Positions 45,558-54,965 of a stretch of DNA of 64,000 bases are shown in pieces; the first letter of the stretch is position 1, and every line of letters begins with the position of its first letter. The DNA comes from Pseudoalteromonas rubra. GTDB taxonomy: Bacteria > Pseudomonadota > Gammaproteobacteria > Enterobacterales > Alteromonadaceae. The translations under genes were made by a program, and so were the position numbers. The DNA lies in assembly GCF_000238295.3 (NCBI RefSeq), contig NZ_AHCD03000035.1, forward strand, positions 434,001 to 498,000. The letters are read 5' to 3'. The notes below the pieces were generated by a model. The model saw only the letters and a list, made by a program, of their open reading frames with translations, ran no database searches and was not told the origin of the DNA.

Positions 45558-46610
45558 TCAGTTGTTTAGTTCCGTATCGACCGGCTGCTCTTCTAAATCC
45601 AGCTCGTCGATAAACTCACCGAGCTGTTGCTCGACTATGGTGTTGGCATGAGCAAAATAGGCAATGTGAAACACCGCATCGCCTTCGTTCACCAAAGGCA
45701 AAGACTGCTGCCCGATAATGATACCGCTGCGCGGAGCCTGGATGGCCACTTCATTGCCCCCCAAAGGGTTGCTGATGTAACCCAGCACCTGCTCTTTATT
45801 AACTCGCTCTCCCAGGCCAACCATTGCGCGCACTATTCCATCCGTATGCGCTCTGACCCAGCTGGTGGAATCTGCTATCACAGGTTCAGGTAGCTTTTTC
45901 GAGCGCCGACCTTTAAGCACCTTAAGCCGCCTTAATACATTCTCGACGCCTTGCAACCCGGCAGCAATTGCCAGCGGGTCAAAACGCAGCGCCTCTCCCC
46001 CTTCGTAGGTGATCACCGGGATCCCGAGGTTGCTGGCCTCACTGCGCAAAGAACCATTGCGCAACGTTGCATCTATCACCACCGGCGTACCAAATGCTTT
46101 TGCAATATCTGCCGTTGCTTCGCATTCCAGGTTTGCCCGTATCTGCGGCAAGTTTGAGCGATGTATTGCACCAGTGTGCAAGTCAATAATATGCGTACAC
46201 TTGCTGGCTACTCGTTTAAAAAACACGTTGGCCACCCTGGCTGCCAGTGATCCCCGCTCCGAACCGGGAAAGCACCTGTTCAAATCCCGCCTGTCAGGCA
46301 AGTAACGAGACTTATGTATAAAACCAAATACATTCACCACTGGCACAGCAATTAACGTGCCTCGAAATGCTTTGGGCTCTACTTTCGTCAGTAACTGACG
46401 TACAACCTCTACGCCATTCAATTCATCGCCATGGATCGCAGCGCACACCATCACCACAGGACCCGCCTCGGCGCCATTCACCACCTCGATTGGGATCGTA
46501 AGCGGAGAGTGGGTGTACAGTTTTGCCACCTCCAGCGACAGCGTCTTGCGCTCAGCCACCCCTATTTGTGTGTTTAGCAGTGTAAATACCTGGTTTTTCT
46601 TAGCCTTTGC
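45558..46610 (-). CDS. Succinylglutamate desuccinylase / aspartoacylase family zinc hydrolase
   Basis: About 350 aa with the M14-like zinc carboxypeptidase fold. Zinc ligands and active site are visible in AAIHGDELNG (H and E), IIDLHTG, and the late glutamate in VITYEGGEALRF. A C-terminal barrel-sandwich-like domain (DGIVRAMVGLGERVNKEQVLGYI) is present. The start is probably GTG 46610 (MAKAKKNQVFTLL), with GAGGA upstream, overlapping rimK by 11 bases; an ATG ten codons earlier is the alternative. It is the third gene of the zinc-protease, rimK, hydrolase operon. The hydrolase might trim a product of RimK, which is inference from context. Confidence 0.88.
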   Translation of the reverse strand, partial: AKAKKNQVFTLLNTQIGVAERKTLSLEVAKLYTHSPLTIPIEVVNGAEAGPVVMVCAAIHGDELNGVEVVRQLLTKVEPKAFRGTLIAVPVVNVFGFIHKSRYLPDRRDLNRCFPGSERGSLAARVANVFFKRVASKCTHIIDLHTGAIHRSNLPQIRANLECEATADIAKAFGTPVVIDATLRNGSLRSEASNLGIPVITYEGGEALRFDPLAIAAGLQGVENVLRRLKVLKGRRSKKLPEPVIADSTSWVRAHTDGIVRAMVGLGERVNKEQVLGYISNPLGGNEVAIQAPRSGIIIGQQSLPLVNEGDAVFHIAYFAHANTIVEQQLGEFIDELDLEEQPVDTELNN

Positions 46611-47505
46611 CACGCGTCGCGGTCCTCTTACTGGCTGCATTTTTTTCCATAAATTCTATGATCATACCGGCGATATCCTTACCGGTCGCTTTTTCTATGC
46701 CCTCAAGGCCCGGCGATGAGTTTACTTCCATCACCAAAGGACCACGCTCTGAACGCAACAAATCGACCCCGGCAACATTCAGCCCCATCGCTTTAGCTGC
46801 TGCAACCGCGGTTTTGCGCTCTTCCGGTGTGATCCGAATAAGACTGGCGCTGCCCCCACGGTGCAGATTAGAACGAAACTCGCCTTCTTGCGCCTGACGC
46901 TTCATTGCGGCAATCACTTTATCTCCGATCACAAAGCAACGAATATCCGCGCCGCCGGCTTCTTTAATGTATTCCTGCACCATAATATTGGCTTTCAGGC
47001 CCATAAAAGCTTCGATCACGCTTTCTGCTGCTTTACGGGTTTCCGCCAGCACCACCCCTATTCCCTGCGTCCCTTCCAGCAACTTAATCACCACAGGGGC
47101 ACCACCAACCATATCCAATAAGTCTTTGACATCATCGGGCTTATTAGCAAACCCTGTGATGGGCATACCCACGCCCTTACGAGACAACAGCTGCAAAGAG
47201 CGCAATTTGTCGCGTGAGCGGGTTATCGCCACAGATTCATTAAGCGGATAAATCCCCATCATTTCGAACTGACGCAACACTGCACAGCCATAAAACGTTA
47301 CAGACGCACCAATTCTTGGCACCACTGCATCCACCCCAACGATTTTATCGCCTTTGAAGTGAATTTCAGGCTCGTTAGAATTAATGTTCATATAACAACG
47401 TAATACGTCCAGCACCACAGGTTCGTGACCGCGTTGCTCAGCCGCTTCAATTAAACGACGCGTTGAGTAGAGATTTTTATTCCGGGATAGAATGGCGATT
47501 TTCAT
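46600..47505 (-). CDS. rimK: RimK, ATP-grasp ligase adding glutamate to ribosomal protein S6
   Basis: 301 aa from MKIAILSRNKNLYSTRRL. The ATP-grasp domain has VVIKLLEGTQGIGVVLAE (about residue 140), IMVQEYIKEAGGADIRCFVI, FRSNLHRGGSA and the magnesium site VAGVDLLRSERGPLVMEVNSSPGLEGIE. RimK attaches glutamates to the C-terminus of S6 in E. coli and modulates translation. ATG 47505 is separated from the upstream stop by one base and has AAGGAATTAAA before it, so translation is coupled. Length and motifs are fully standard. Confidence 0.96.
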   Translation of the reverse strand: MKIAILSRNKNLYSTRRLIEAAEQRGHEPVVLDVLRCYMNINSNEPEIHFKGDKIVGVDAVVPRIGASVTFYGCAVLRQFEMMGIYPLNESVAITRSRDKLRSLQLLSRKGVGMPITGFANKPDDVKDLLDMVGGAPVVIKLLEGTQGIGVVLAETRKAAESVIEAFMGLKANIMVQEYIKEAGGADIRCFVIGDKVIAAMKRQAQEGEFRSNLHRGGSASLIRITPEERKTAVAAAKAMGLNVAGVDLLRSERGPLVMEVNSSPGLEGIEKATGKDIAGMIIEFMEKNAASKRTATRGKG

Positions 47506-47506
47506 T

Positions 47507-47953
47507 TTAATTCCTTGCTTCAATTCTTTTCTTAGTCAAATAAGAGGCTGCTGGATCAACGCTGATCCGCCCTGCCATTGCTGTGCGCCCCAAAAGCATG
47601 CGAAATTTCATGTTATCCCGGTTTGTCAGCGTAATTTCGATAGGCCAGGCCTGGTCCCCTATGTGCAGCATTGACTGGATCACAAAGCGAGACTCCTTAT
47701 GGCCACCTGAGTCAGTCACCGTGCGCACATCCAGCACAGGGGCTGCACAAACGACTTCATACTCAGTATTTTTTTGTTCCGGATGCATCCAAAACCGCAC
47801 CCAGGGTGCGCCATCTTGCGTGAACTCTTCAACTTTGAACGCATGTAAGCAAGACGTTCTGGCTCCGGTGTCCACCTTGGCTTTAATGCGGCTTATCCCC
47901 AGCTGAGGCAAAGCCAGCCATTCACGCCACCCAACCATCATTAAAGTCGACAT
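47507..47953 (-). CDS. RimK-associated retropepsin-like 'ATP-dependent zinc protease' family protein
   Basis: 148 aa. The aspartic-protease-like motif KVDTGARTSCLHAF is near residue 26, and LLGRTAMAGRISVDP is near the C-terminus, both typical of the family annotated as RimK-associated zinc protease. The protein is known to be encoded with rimK and has been proposed to process the glutamate tail on S6. GGAG precedes ATG. First gene of the three-gene operon; a divergent intergenic region separates it from the TonB receptor. Confidence 0.88.
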   Translation of the reverse strand: MSTLMMVGWREWLALPQLGISRIKAKVDTGARTSCLHAFKVEEFTQDGAPWVRFWMHPEQKNTEYEVVCAAPVLDVRTVTDSGGHKESRFVIQSMLHIGDQAWPIEITLTNRDNMKFRMLLGRTAMAGRISVDPAASYLTKKRIEARN

Positions 47954-48292
47954 GTTTTGCTCCTTGGTAAAAATGCTTTATACCCTTGAGCTTAACCTTA
48001 GACCAACGAAATAATTTTATCTAAAGCAGCAAAAAAACTGATTGAACAACGAAAAGTGCATCAACTCGGATCTGACACCTCTGAGCATCAATTGCCCACC
48101 TCTGATTGATGCTTTGTAATCTTATGATCAGCATTTAACGCAATGTAACTAAAAAAGCATAAAAACTTGAGCGGTTATAATTTATAACGAATTCGAATTT
48201 CGCATCGAATTTTCCACCTTTAGTATTGCCGTCCTTTTCATGGGCAAGACTACATAGCCCGTATAGAAATCAACATATAAACAGGAATCTCT
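47954..48292. other. Divergent intergenic region
   Basis: 339 bases holding promoters of the zinc-protease/rimK operon (minus) and of the TonB-dependent receptor (plus). TTATAATTTATAACG near 48175 could be a -10 region; no known operator, such as a Fur box, is evident to me. Confidence 0.45.
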
Positions 48293-50812
48293 ATGTTAAG
48301 ACCGAGTACTCTGGCAGCCAGCATCAGCTTGGTGCTGGGCGCCGCCGCTTCGTTTCAAATTAATGCAGAAGAAAGCCAGGCACCCACAGCCAGTAACACC
48401 ACAGAAGTGATTGAAGTCACAGGTACTCGCCGCAGCTTGCGCAGTGTTGCTGAAAGCACAGTACCGGTCGATGTGATCAGCATGGATGAAATCACCAGCT
48501 CAGGTCAGCTTGAACTGAGCCAGGTTTTGACAACGCTGGTACCCAGTTTTAATTTCCCCAATTCACAACTAGCAGACGGGACAGATCATGCTCGTCCTGC
48601 TGTGTTACGCGGGTTAGCGCCAGACCACACTTTGGTGCTTATCAATGGTAAGCGTCGCCACGCCAGTGCGCTGCTCAATCTAAACGGTACCGTAGGGCGT
48701 GGTTCTACAGCGGTAGACCTCAATACTATTCCAACAGCTGCAATCAAGCGCATCGAAGTTTTGCGTGACGGTGCCGCTGCACAATACGGCTCAGATGCCA
48801 TTGCTGGCGTGATCAACATTGTGCTAAACGATGCCGACGAAGGCGGTAACCTGTCCGTCACTTACGGTGAATACGATACTCAAATGGCCGGTTCACCTCA
48901 GCTGTTGCGTACCTACGAAGATGCCGAAGGCAACCTGGCATTTGACAAAGGCGCAGACCGCGAGCTGAACGATGGTGGCACAACAACCATCAGCGGTAAT
49001 ATGGGTTTTTCATTGGGCGACAATGGCTTTATCAATGTTGCTGCTGAGCTGCGTAACAAGCAGCCGACCAACCGCTCAGGTATCGATGAGCGCGAACAGT
49101 ATGCTCGGGATGAAAACGGTAAGCTGGATCCACGAGAATTTTCGGCAGAGCGTTATAACCACAGATTTGGTAAAGCCGACATCGAAGATTTCGCACTATT
49201 CTACAATGCTGGGTACACACTTAACTCCGAGCTGGACCTGTACTCCTTTGGTAGCTTCTCAAGCCGAGATGGTAATTCCGGTGGTTTCTTCCGTCGCCCA
49301 CAAGATAGCCGCAACCTGACTGACGTATATCCTGATGGCTTCTTACCGCAAATTGACACTGAAGTACGCGACTATAGCTTTGCAGTCGGTGCTAAGGGTG
49401 ATGCAGGTGACTGGCAGTACGACATCAGTACAAACTATGGTCTGAACGACTTCGGCTTTGGCGTATCAAACAGCCTGAACACGTCAATGGGTGCGAGCAG
49501 CCCAACAGAGTTTGACAACGGTGCTTTGGTCTACAGTCAGCTGTTGGTTAACGCTGAAGCAAAAACCGAGCTGGACTTAGGCCTTTACGATAGTGTGTTT
49601 GTGACACTGGGCAGTGAGTATCGCCGCGAAACTTATGAGATCCAGGCCGGTGAGTTAGCCTCTTACCAGACCGTTTTGGATGCTAGCGGACAACCTGTTG
49701 CCGCTGGTGGCGCTCAGGTTCTGGCTGGATTTTCACCAGAAAGTGCGGTTGATGAGTCACGTCATAACATCGCCTTGTTTGCCGAATTGGATACTTACCT
49801 GACAACAGACTGGAACCTGGTTCTGGCAGCGCGTTATGAAGATTACAGCGACTTTGGCTCTACACTGACTGGTAAACTTGCAACACGTTATGTAGTTAAT
49901 GACCAACTGTCACTGCGTGGTGCACTGAGCACAGGGTTCCGTGCACCTTCTCTGGCGCAGACTTCCTACAAATCAATTGCAACGGTTTTTGAAGACGGTG
50001 TCCCTAACGAAGTGGGCTTGTATCCAGTGGGTACCCCGGCGGCTGTTGCACTTGGCGCACAACCTCTGGAAGCAGAAGAGTCGGTTAACCTGACTGCCGG
50101 ATTCATCTACACCCAGGATGCGTTCAGCCTGACGCTGGATGCATATCGCATTGATATTGATGACCGCATTGTAATGTCAGAAAACCTCAGTGGCGACGCA
50201 GTTGAGCAGATCCTGCAACAGGCGGGTGAGTTTAACGTACAGCGTGTGCGCTACTTTACCAATGCTATCGATTCTCGTACTCAGGGCGTAGACATTGTAG
50301 CAACCTATCGCTTTGACTTGGCTGATTATGGCGATCTTAACCTGAGTGCAGCGTTGAACCTTAATGACACTGAGGTGACCAATGTGAAAGCGAACCCGGC
50401 AGAGCTGGCTGCGCTGGGCGAAAGCTATCAGTATTTTGCTCGCCGTGAAATTGAGCGCTTTGAATCCGGGACACCAGATAATAAATGGAACCTGGTTGCT
50501 AACTGGCAGCGTGAGCAGTGGCAGGTCATGGTTAAGGCAACCCGCTACGGCGAGGTCACCGATCCTTCCAGCACAGTTGAAAAAGATGAAGTACTGGATG
50601 CCAAATGGATCACAGATCTGGAAGTAGCGTACAAAGTTAATGAGCAATGGCGCGTTGCCCTTGGTGCCAATAACCTGTTTGATCAATATCCGCAGGATAC
50701 CGTCAGCAACATAGGGTACAGTAACTTTAACCAAATCTTCCCATACTCAGCGTTCTCGGCTTACAGCACCGATGGCCGCTTTGTGTACGGTAAGGTTTCA
50801 TTTAACTTCTAA
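48293..50812 (+). CDS. TonB-dependent outer-membrane receptor
   Basis: 839 aa with signal peptide (MLRPSTLAASISLVLGAAASF), TonB box region (TEVIEVTGTRRSLRSVAEST), plug domain with PSFNFPNSQLADGTDHARP and IEVLRDGAAAQYGSDAIAGVINIVL, and a 22-strand barrel. It ends in ...GRFVYGKVSFNF, with the terminal phenylalanine needed for barrel insertion. The absence of SusC features and the plug pattern fit the marine TBDRs that take up peptides, siderophores or sugars; the ligand is not evident. AGGAATCTCT precedes ATG. Monocistronic with a terminator-like hairpin behind. Confidence 0.95.
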   Translation: MLRPSTLAASISLVLGAAASFQINAEESQAPTASNTTEVIEVTGTRRSLRSVAESTVPVDVISMDEITSSGQLELSQVLTTLVPSFNFPNSQLADGTDHARPAVLRGLAPDHTLVLINGKRRHASALLNLNGTVGRGSTAVDLNTIPTAAIKRIEVLRDGAAAQYGSDAIAGVINIVLNDADEGGNLSVTYGEYDTQMAGSPQLLRTYEDAEGNLAFDKGADRELNDGGTTTISGNMGFSLGDNGFINVAAELRNKQPTNRSGIDEREQYARDENGKLDPREFSAERYNHRFGKADIEDFALFYNAGYTLNSELDLYSFGSFSSRDGNSGGFFRRPQDSRNLTDVYPDGFLPQIDTEVRDYSFAVGAKGDAGDWQYDISTNYGLNDFGFGVSNSLNTSMGASSPTEFDNGALVYSQLLVNAEAKTELDLGLYDSVFVTLGSEYRRETYEIQAGELASYQTVLDASGQPVAAGGAQVLAGFSPESAVDESRHNIALFAELDTYLTTDWNLVLAARYEDYSDFGSTLTGKLATRYVVNDQLSLRGALSTGFRAPSLAQTSYKSIATVFEDGVPNEVGLYPVGTPAAVALGAQPLEAEESVNLTAGFIYTQDAFSLTLDAYRIDIDDRIVMSENLSGDAVEQILQQAGEFNVQRVRYFTNAIDSRTQGVDIVATYRFDLADYGDLNLSAALNLNDTEVTNVKANPAELAALGESYQYFARREIERFESGTPDNKWNLVANWQREQWQVMVKATRYGEVTDPSSTVEKDEVLDAKWITDLEVAYKVNEQWRVALGANNLFDQYPQDTVSNIGYSNFNQIFPYSAFSAYSTDGRFVYGKVSFNF

Positions 50813-50825
50813 TTTCGTATCAAAC

Positions 50826-50856
50826 TCCCCTGCGGCTGCACACTCAGCTGTGGGGG
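50826..50856 (+). terminator. Imperfect hairpin after the TonB receptor
   Basis: CCCCTGCGGCTG and CAGCTGTGGGGG pair with wobble around CACACT, 14 bases past the stop; no strong T tract. Confidence 0.5.
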
Positions 50857-51037
50857 TAAACTTTGTAGTTTAGACCCTTATATTTTCCTGCCCAACACTG
50901 TTTATCCTGAGATTTTAAAGTATATACCTGCGTTAGGGTTCACTCAAAAAGTTGCTGTTTGACTTGAAGATTACTTCATTGACACAATCAAGAAAAAAAC
51001 AAAATACTAACATCTTTACAACAAAAGGAGTTAGTAC

Positions 51038-51556
51038 ATGTTTTCAAAAAAACACATATATTCATTATGCTTGGTATCTGCGTCTGTCTTATGGACGAGT
51101 GCTTCGGCAGCCACCACTCAACCTGATGACCTGCTTTATCCTGCCATCTCAGTATCTACTGAAGAGATTTCACCGAATAACGTTGAGGGCCCGATTACGA
51201 TCAATGGCGGTGCCTGGGCCAGTAGTGGTTATGGACCAACATTAAGAAATACGGGCCTTTATTACACGCTGGACCTGCCCGTTGTAGGCTCTGTGCCTTT
51301 TGGCTCAAAGATTACGTCAGTTCATTATTCGTGGAGTTACTCATATGTACCGCCAGGTATGTTGGTTTACCTGTGCCTTAATGCAACCAATAATTGTGTC
51401 AACGTAAGTGCCAGCAAATCAGGCCGACTCACTAACTTCAATGACCAGGCTGCCAACAAGAAATTTATCTTCGCATTTGGTGTCCGTGGCAATGGCAGCG
51501 TACTATCACCCGCTGCTTACGGACAGCGCAGTCAAGTTATCGTCAACTATAATTAG
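51038..51556 (+). CDS. FlhE-domain secreted protein
   Basis: 172 aa with signal peptide (MFSKKHIYSLCLVSASVLWTSASA). The pattern GAWASSGYGPTLRNTG, GSKITSVHYSWSY, PPGMLVYLC...NCV, and the end QRSQVIVNY matches FlhE, a periplasmic protein of flagellar operons in enterobacteria that guards the export channel. Here it is a stand-alone gene with no flagellar neighbours and is longer at the N-terminus. AAAGGAGTTAGTAC precedes ATG. I take the family from motif order; the function in this setting is open. Confidence 0.68.
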   Translation: MFSKKHIYSLCLVSASVLWTSASAATTQPDDLLYPAISVSTEEISPNNVEGPITINGGAWASSGYGPTLRNTGLYYTLDLPVVGSVPFGSKITSVHYSWSYSYVPPGMLVYLCLNATNNCVNVSASKSGRLTNFNDQAANKKFIFAFGVRGNGSVLSPAAYGQRSQVIVNYN

Positions 51557-51564
51557 CAATAAGC

Positions 51565-51590
51565 TGTAGGCCTTCAAAAGAAGGCCTACA
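51565..51590. terminator. Perfect 11-bp hairpin between convergent genes
   Basis: TGTAGGCCTTC and GAAGGCCTACA pair around AAAA. It lies between the FlhE-like gene and the convergent 155-aa gene and could end both. Confidence 0.75.
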
Positions 51591-51594
51591 AACA

Positions 51595-52062
51595 TCATGC
51601 ATACTCGTTAACACTTAACATGCCTGCTTTTGCCTGATAGTCCATTGGCAGAGTTTTATTAAACGCAATCATTTCGTTATAAATATCAGCATCAGAGGCG
51701 CCCTCACCTTTCATACGATTGAACAATGCGATACGTTGCTCAGTCACCTGCTCAGCAATGCGGTCAAACTCGACAGATTGATCAGCCCACTTTTTGTGTG
51801 CAACGGGATCAGTCAGTGGTGGCGCCTCGTCGAGGTTTACAGTCATTTTGTTAGGAATAAAAGTGATTGCCTCTGCCATTTCTCTTGCAAATACAGGGTC
51901 GGATTCAACATCATCCCGAAAAGAATCCCATGTATGCTTCACGGCCGTGGAGCTGGATTGTGAAGGTTGGTTACTTACATCAGCTACCGTGTTGGTAGTC
52001 TTAACGGCAGCATACTGCGAGACTGGGCTCACTGCGCTCTGGATAGAGGTATTTAAAATCAT
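51595..52062 (-). CDS. Hypothetical cytoplasmic protein, 155 aa
   Basis: A soluble protein with a low-complexity Ser/Thr/Gln start (NTVADVSNQPSQSSSTAVKH) and a helical acidic rest (RIAEQVTEQRIALFNRMKGEGASDADIYNEMIAFNKTLP). It has no signal peptide, which is notable because the start resembles a flagellin-like or T3S-like N-terminus (MILNTSIQSAVSPVSQ). GGAG precedes ATG. The family is unknown to me. Confidence 0.65.
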   Translation of the reverse strand: MILNTSIQSAVSPVSQYAAVKTTNTVADVSNQPSQSSSTAVKHTWDSFRDDVESDPVFAREMAEAITFIPNKMTVNLDEAPPLTDPVAHKKWADQSVEFDRIAEQVTEQRIALFNRMKGEGASDADIYNEMIAFNKTLPMDYQAKAGMLSVNEYA

Positions 52063-52255
52063 AATTCGTCTCCTTGTGAATGTTTTGTTACTAAAGCAAA
52101 ACCTACGCCACTTCTAAATACCCTTTAAATTTAGAGAATTACCAAGATACATTGCCTATCGTTGCAAAGAGATGCCGCATTATGGCGGCAAATTGCCGCA
52201 CCAAACTTACCACTGATTGCCCTATTATAATGTGGATATACTCGTTTTAACTCTG

Positions 52256-52283
52256 ATAAAAAAAGCCCGCGAAAGCGGGCTTT
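52256..52283 (-). terminator. Rho-independent terminator of the M24 peptidase gene
   Basis: AAAGCCCGC and GCGGGCTTT pair around GAAA and are followed on the minus strand by TTTTTTT. Confidence 0.9.
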
Positions 52284-52300
52284 GTCTGGCTGGTTAAACG

Positions 52301-53653
52301 CTATCGAATAAGATGCCATTGCGTTTGTCGACCGGCCAGATACCAAACCTGCTTACCATCAAATACCGCATCTTGCTCCAGCTTGATTTGGATCCATTGA
52401 TCATCCCATTCTGGCAACTGGGTTTTAATGTTACCTTCAATGGCATAGACAGTGTTTGGATGGAGTTTCCAATCCCCCTGTACAGGCGTTGGTCCCTGAT
52501 TATCCCACATACCTATGGTTGGTCCCGGCGCATGACCCACAAATCCTAACGGATGGGTATAGGTGCTGCTCACGATCCCTGCCGCCTCACTTTGTTTAAT
52601 GGTATTGGCCAGGATCTCATTGCCCGTTAAACCGGTTTTAAAGTTGCCGGTTAAAATATCCTGCCAGCGATTACCCATCGCCATTGCCTGTTTGAGGCCC
52701 TTCGGCACATCCGTTTCATGCAATTTAAGTACATAGCCCATTTCTTGTGTATCTGTACACTGGTTGAGATAACAAATCCCCACATCGGTGTGAATAATAT
52801 CTCCTGGTAAAATGGTACGATTATATTCGCCAATAAACACGTCTTGTTCGGTGGTTTTGTCACCCTGGCGCTGAATGTTCACATACGGTTGAAACCAGGG
52901 TCTGAGCTGGAGCTCTTCGAAACGCTCGCGTAAATACCACTCAACATCTTTGGTGGTGGTTACACCGGGTGTGACCACTTTATTAGAGAATGCTTCAGCA
53001 ATGACACGCCGTGCCAATGTTACGGCCTGAGGATATACGTTAAGCTCTTTTTGGCTGCGCGTTTCCAGCCAACGGATCACTAAGTCTTCAGCGCTTACCA
53101 ATCGCTCTTGGTATTTACCGGGTAATACCTTCAATAGTTGCTGATGTAGCCCCACGCTCAGACCATCAGCCAGTGCCCAGTCTTCGCTTACGTTAATACC
53201 GATGCGTTTTGGATCACGCTCAGCAATGACTTCAGCCAGTCGCTGCCATTGTTGCGCTTTTGTTCCACCTTTCCATACCGTCGGATACAGGTCCCCAATG
53301 GGATAACGACTGACACTAAAACGCTCAACGCTGCCATCAGCTTGCTTTGAGAAAACCAACAAAGTCGTACGCCGTGCTGCAAAAGTAGGTTGTGGCACAA
53401 GCGTATAAAACAGCTTGTCCTCACCATACTCACGATTAATTACCAGCCACATATCCAGGTCAGCTTCTTGCATCAGCTTAGGGAGTAAATTATCCAGTCG
53501 ATCTGTCACCATGTCATTAATGGGCTGAACACGCTCCCGGAATGACAATACATCGGGCAACTCAGCTATCTGCCTGCCCTGCGTATATTCTTCTGCCAGG
53601 GAAGGCATGCTCATCCCGCATAAGGTCAAAAATAATCCAATAATTCTCTGCAT
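52301..53653 (-). CDS. M24-family metallopeptidase (Xaa-Pro aminopeptidase-like), exported
   Basis: 450 aa from MQRIIGLFLTLCGMSMPSLAEE, a signal peptide, so the enzyme is periplasmic or secreted. The N-terminal creatinase-like domain (LPKLMQEADLDMWLVINREY) is followed by the pita-bread domain. Metal-site positions are in HTDVGICYLNQCTDTQE, THPLGFVGHAPG and YAIEGNIKT. ATG 53653 has AGCAGGACAATT upstream; the longer frame lacks support. Ends in a strong terminator. Substrates would be peptides with proline in the second position. Confidence 0.85.
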   Translation of the reverse strand: MQRIIGLFLTLCGMSMPSLAEEYTQGRQIAELPDVLSFRERVQPINDMVTDRLDNLLPKLMQEADLDMWLVINREYGEDKLFYTLVPQPTFAARRTTLLVFSKQADGSVERFSVSRYPIGDLYPTVWKGGTKAQQWQRLAEVIAERDPKRIGINVSEDWALADGLSVGLHQQLLKVLPGKYQERLVSAEDLVIRWLETRSQKELNVYPQAVTLARRVIAEAFSNKVVTPGVTTTKDVEWYLRERFEELQLRPWFQPYVNIQRQGDKTTEQDVFIGEYNRTILPGDIIHTDVGICYLNQCTDTQEMGYVLKLHETDVPKGLKQAMAMGNRWQDILTGNFKTGLTGNEILANTIKQSEAAGIVSSTYTHPLGFVGHAPGPTIGMWDNQGPTPVQGDWKLHPNTVYAIEGNIKTQLPEWDDQWIQIKLEQDAVFDGKQVWYLAGRQTQWHLIR

Positions 53654-53911
53654 AATTGTCCTGCTATTTGTTAATTTTCTATTAAACTGTCGCCGGTCAG
53701 ACCACACAACCATGTAAGTATTTTTAGTCAGCGGTTTTTAATCATATTGCAGGTTTTGGGGGTCAGTAAACTATTCGGGATGAATGTCCACAGGTGTTGT
53801 AGGTGCACTATCTCAGTTACCATGTTGGGCAGGCACATAGCGCAATTCAATAGCAGAGGACAGGCTGAGCTCTTCTCAAGCGATCAGCCATGCGTGCTCA
53901 GTATGACTTAG

Positions 53912-54619
53912 TTATTTAGTCTCACTTAAAATTTGCAAATTATCTGTAACGCCTTTGGCCATTGGCACCAGGAAAATTTGTGCTTCCTTAAGACGCTTTG
54001 TTGGCACGCCAAGAATATATTGGTCGCCAAACTTATACATTTCTTGCGACTCATAACGACTTGTCTGACGCCAGAAAAGCTCTCCCTTTTCGTTGTAGCC
54101 GTCAATTTGCAGAATAATTTCTGGTCTTAGCTCAATAAAGTTGGCGTTTAACTCTTGTGCGCCAACCGCCAAGTCAGAGCGCTCAGTATAATAAATGGTC
54201 ACAAACAAGTTAAGATAGGCACCCTCAACCAGTGGATAATCATACTCAACACTAACCAGTTCGTTATCGTCACCGTATTGCATGCTCACTTCAGACTCTG
54301 TTACAGGATTCAGTGGCAGTGCAGCTCGCTGGCGAATGCCATCAACCAGAGTCGTTTCAAAAGTATGCAGCTGCGCCATCAACTCATTTCTCTGAGCCGG
54401 GTCAAACATATCCAGGATTTCCTGCACGCCCTTAATGGCTTTGGTTAACTCTGCATAATCACCAGACAGGTTTTGCTGTGGATCTCTGATCGGTGCCAGT
54501 TCTACCTGCAATGTGCGGATATTGATATTCCCCTGATAATCATGCGTCAGCGGTTTACTGGCACACCCAGCGACTAAAATCATCAAACCCAGTAAAAAGA
54601 AATGTGTTATCGTTTTCAT
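53912..54619 (-). CDS. Lipoprotein of unknown function, 235 aa
   Basis: Lipobox signal MKTITHFFLLGLMILVAGCAS. The mature part has a helical ELTKAIKGVQEILDMFDPAQRNELMAQL and a beta-rich section (SVEYDYPLVEGAYLNLFVTIYYTE, LFWRQTSRYESQEMYKFG). No recognised domain. AAGAGCAAT lies before ATG. Confidence 0.7.
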   Translation of the reverse strand: MKTITHFFLLGLMILVAGCASKPLTHDYQGNINIRTLQVELAPIRDPQQNLSGDYAELTKAIKGVQEILDMFDPAQRNELMAQLHTFETTLVDGIRQRAALPLNPVTESEVSMQYGDDNELVSVEYDYPLVEGAYLNLFVTIYYTERSDLAVGAQELNANFIELRPEIILQIDGYNEKGELFWRQTSRYESQEMYKFGDQYILGVPTKRLKEAQIFLVPMAKGVTDNLQILSETK

Positions 54620-54965
54620 ATTGCTCTTTTGTTTAATCTACTTTGCTGTCAATCAGCAACAGTACTCTCGGCGCCCTCTGTAAACAGGTTTCTGCCGCCA
54701 CTCCCATTCTCCCCGTTAAGCAAGCGAGAATATCCACTTGTGCGCAATAATAACCTATAGTTCACTTCTGGCAATAGTGTCTTAATGTATTCCAATTGTA
54801 AGAATAGGTAGATGAGCGTATAAAAGCGTACCAACTTGCAGGTACGACGACATGCCCGGCCTGCCCTCAAATCGTGCACTTGGCAACTTTGTGCACTAAA
54901 TCGAAATTTGCCAGCCAGTTACTACCATATGATACAATTTGATCTAAACCACGGGGGTCATTGAC
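54620..54965. other. Divergent intergenic region
   Basis: 346 bases between the minus-strand lipoprotein and the plus-strand TonB-C-domain gene. No RNA or repeat seen; GGGGGTC just before 54966 is the ribosome site of the latter. Confidence 0.45.
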
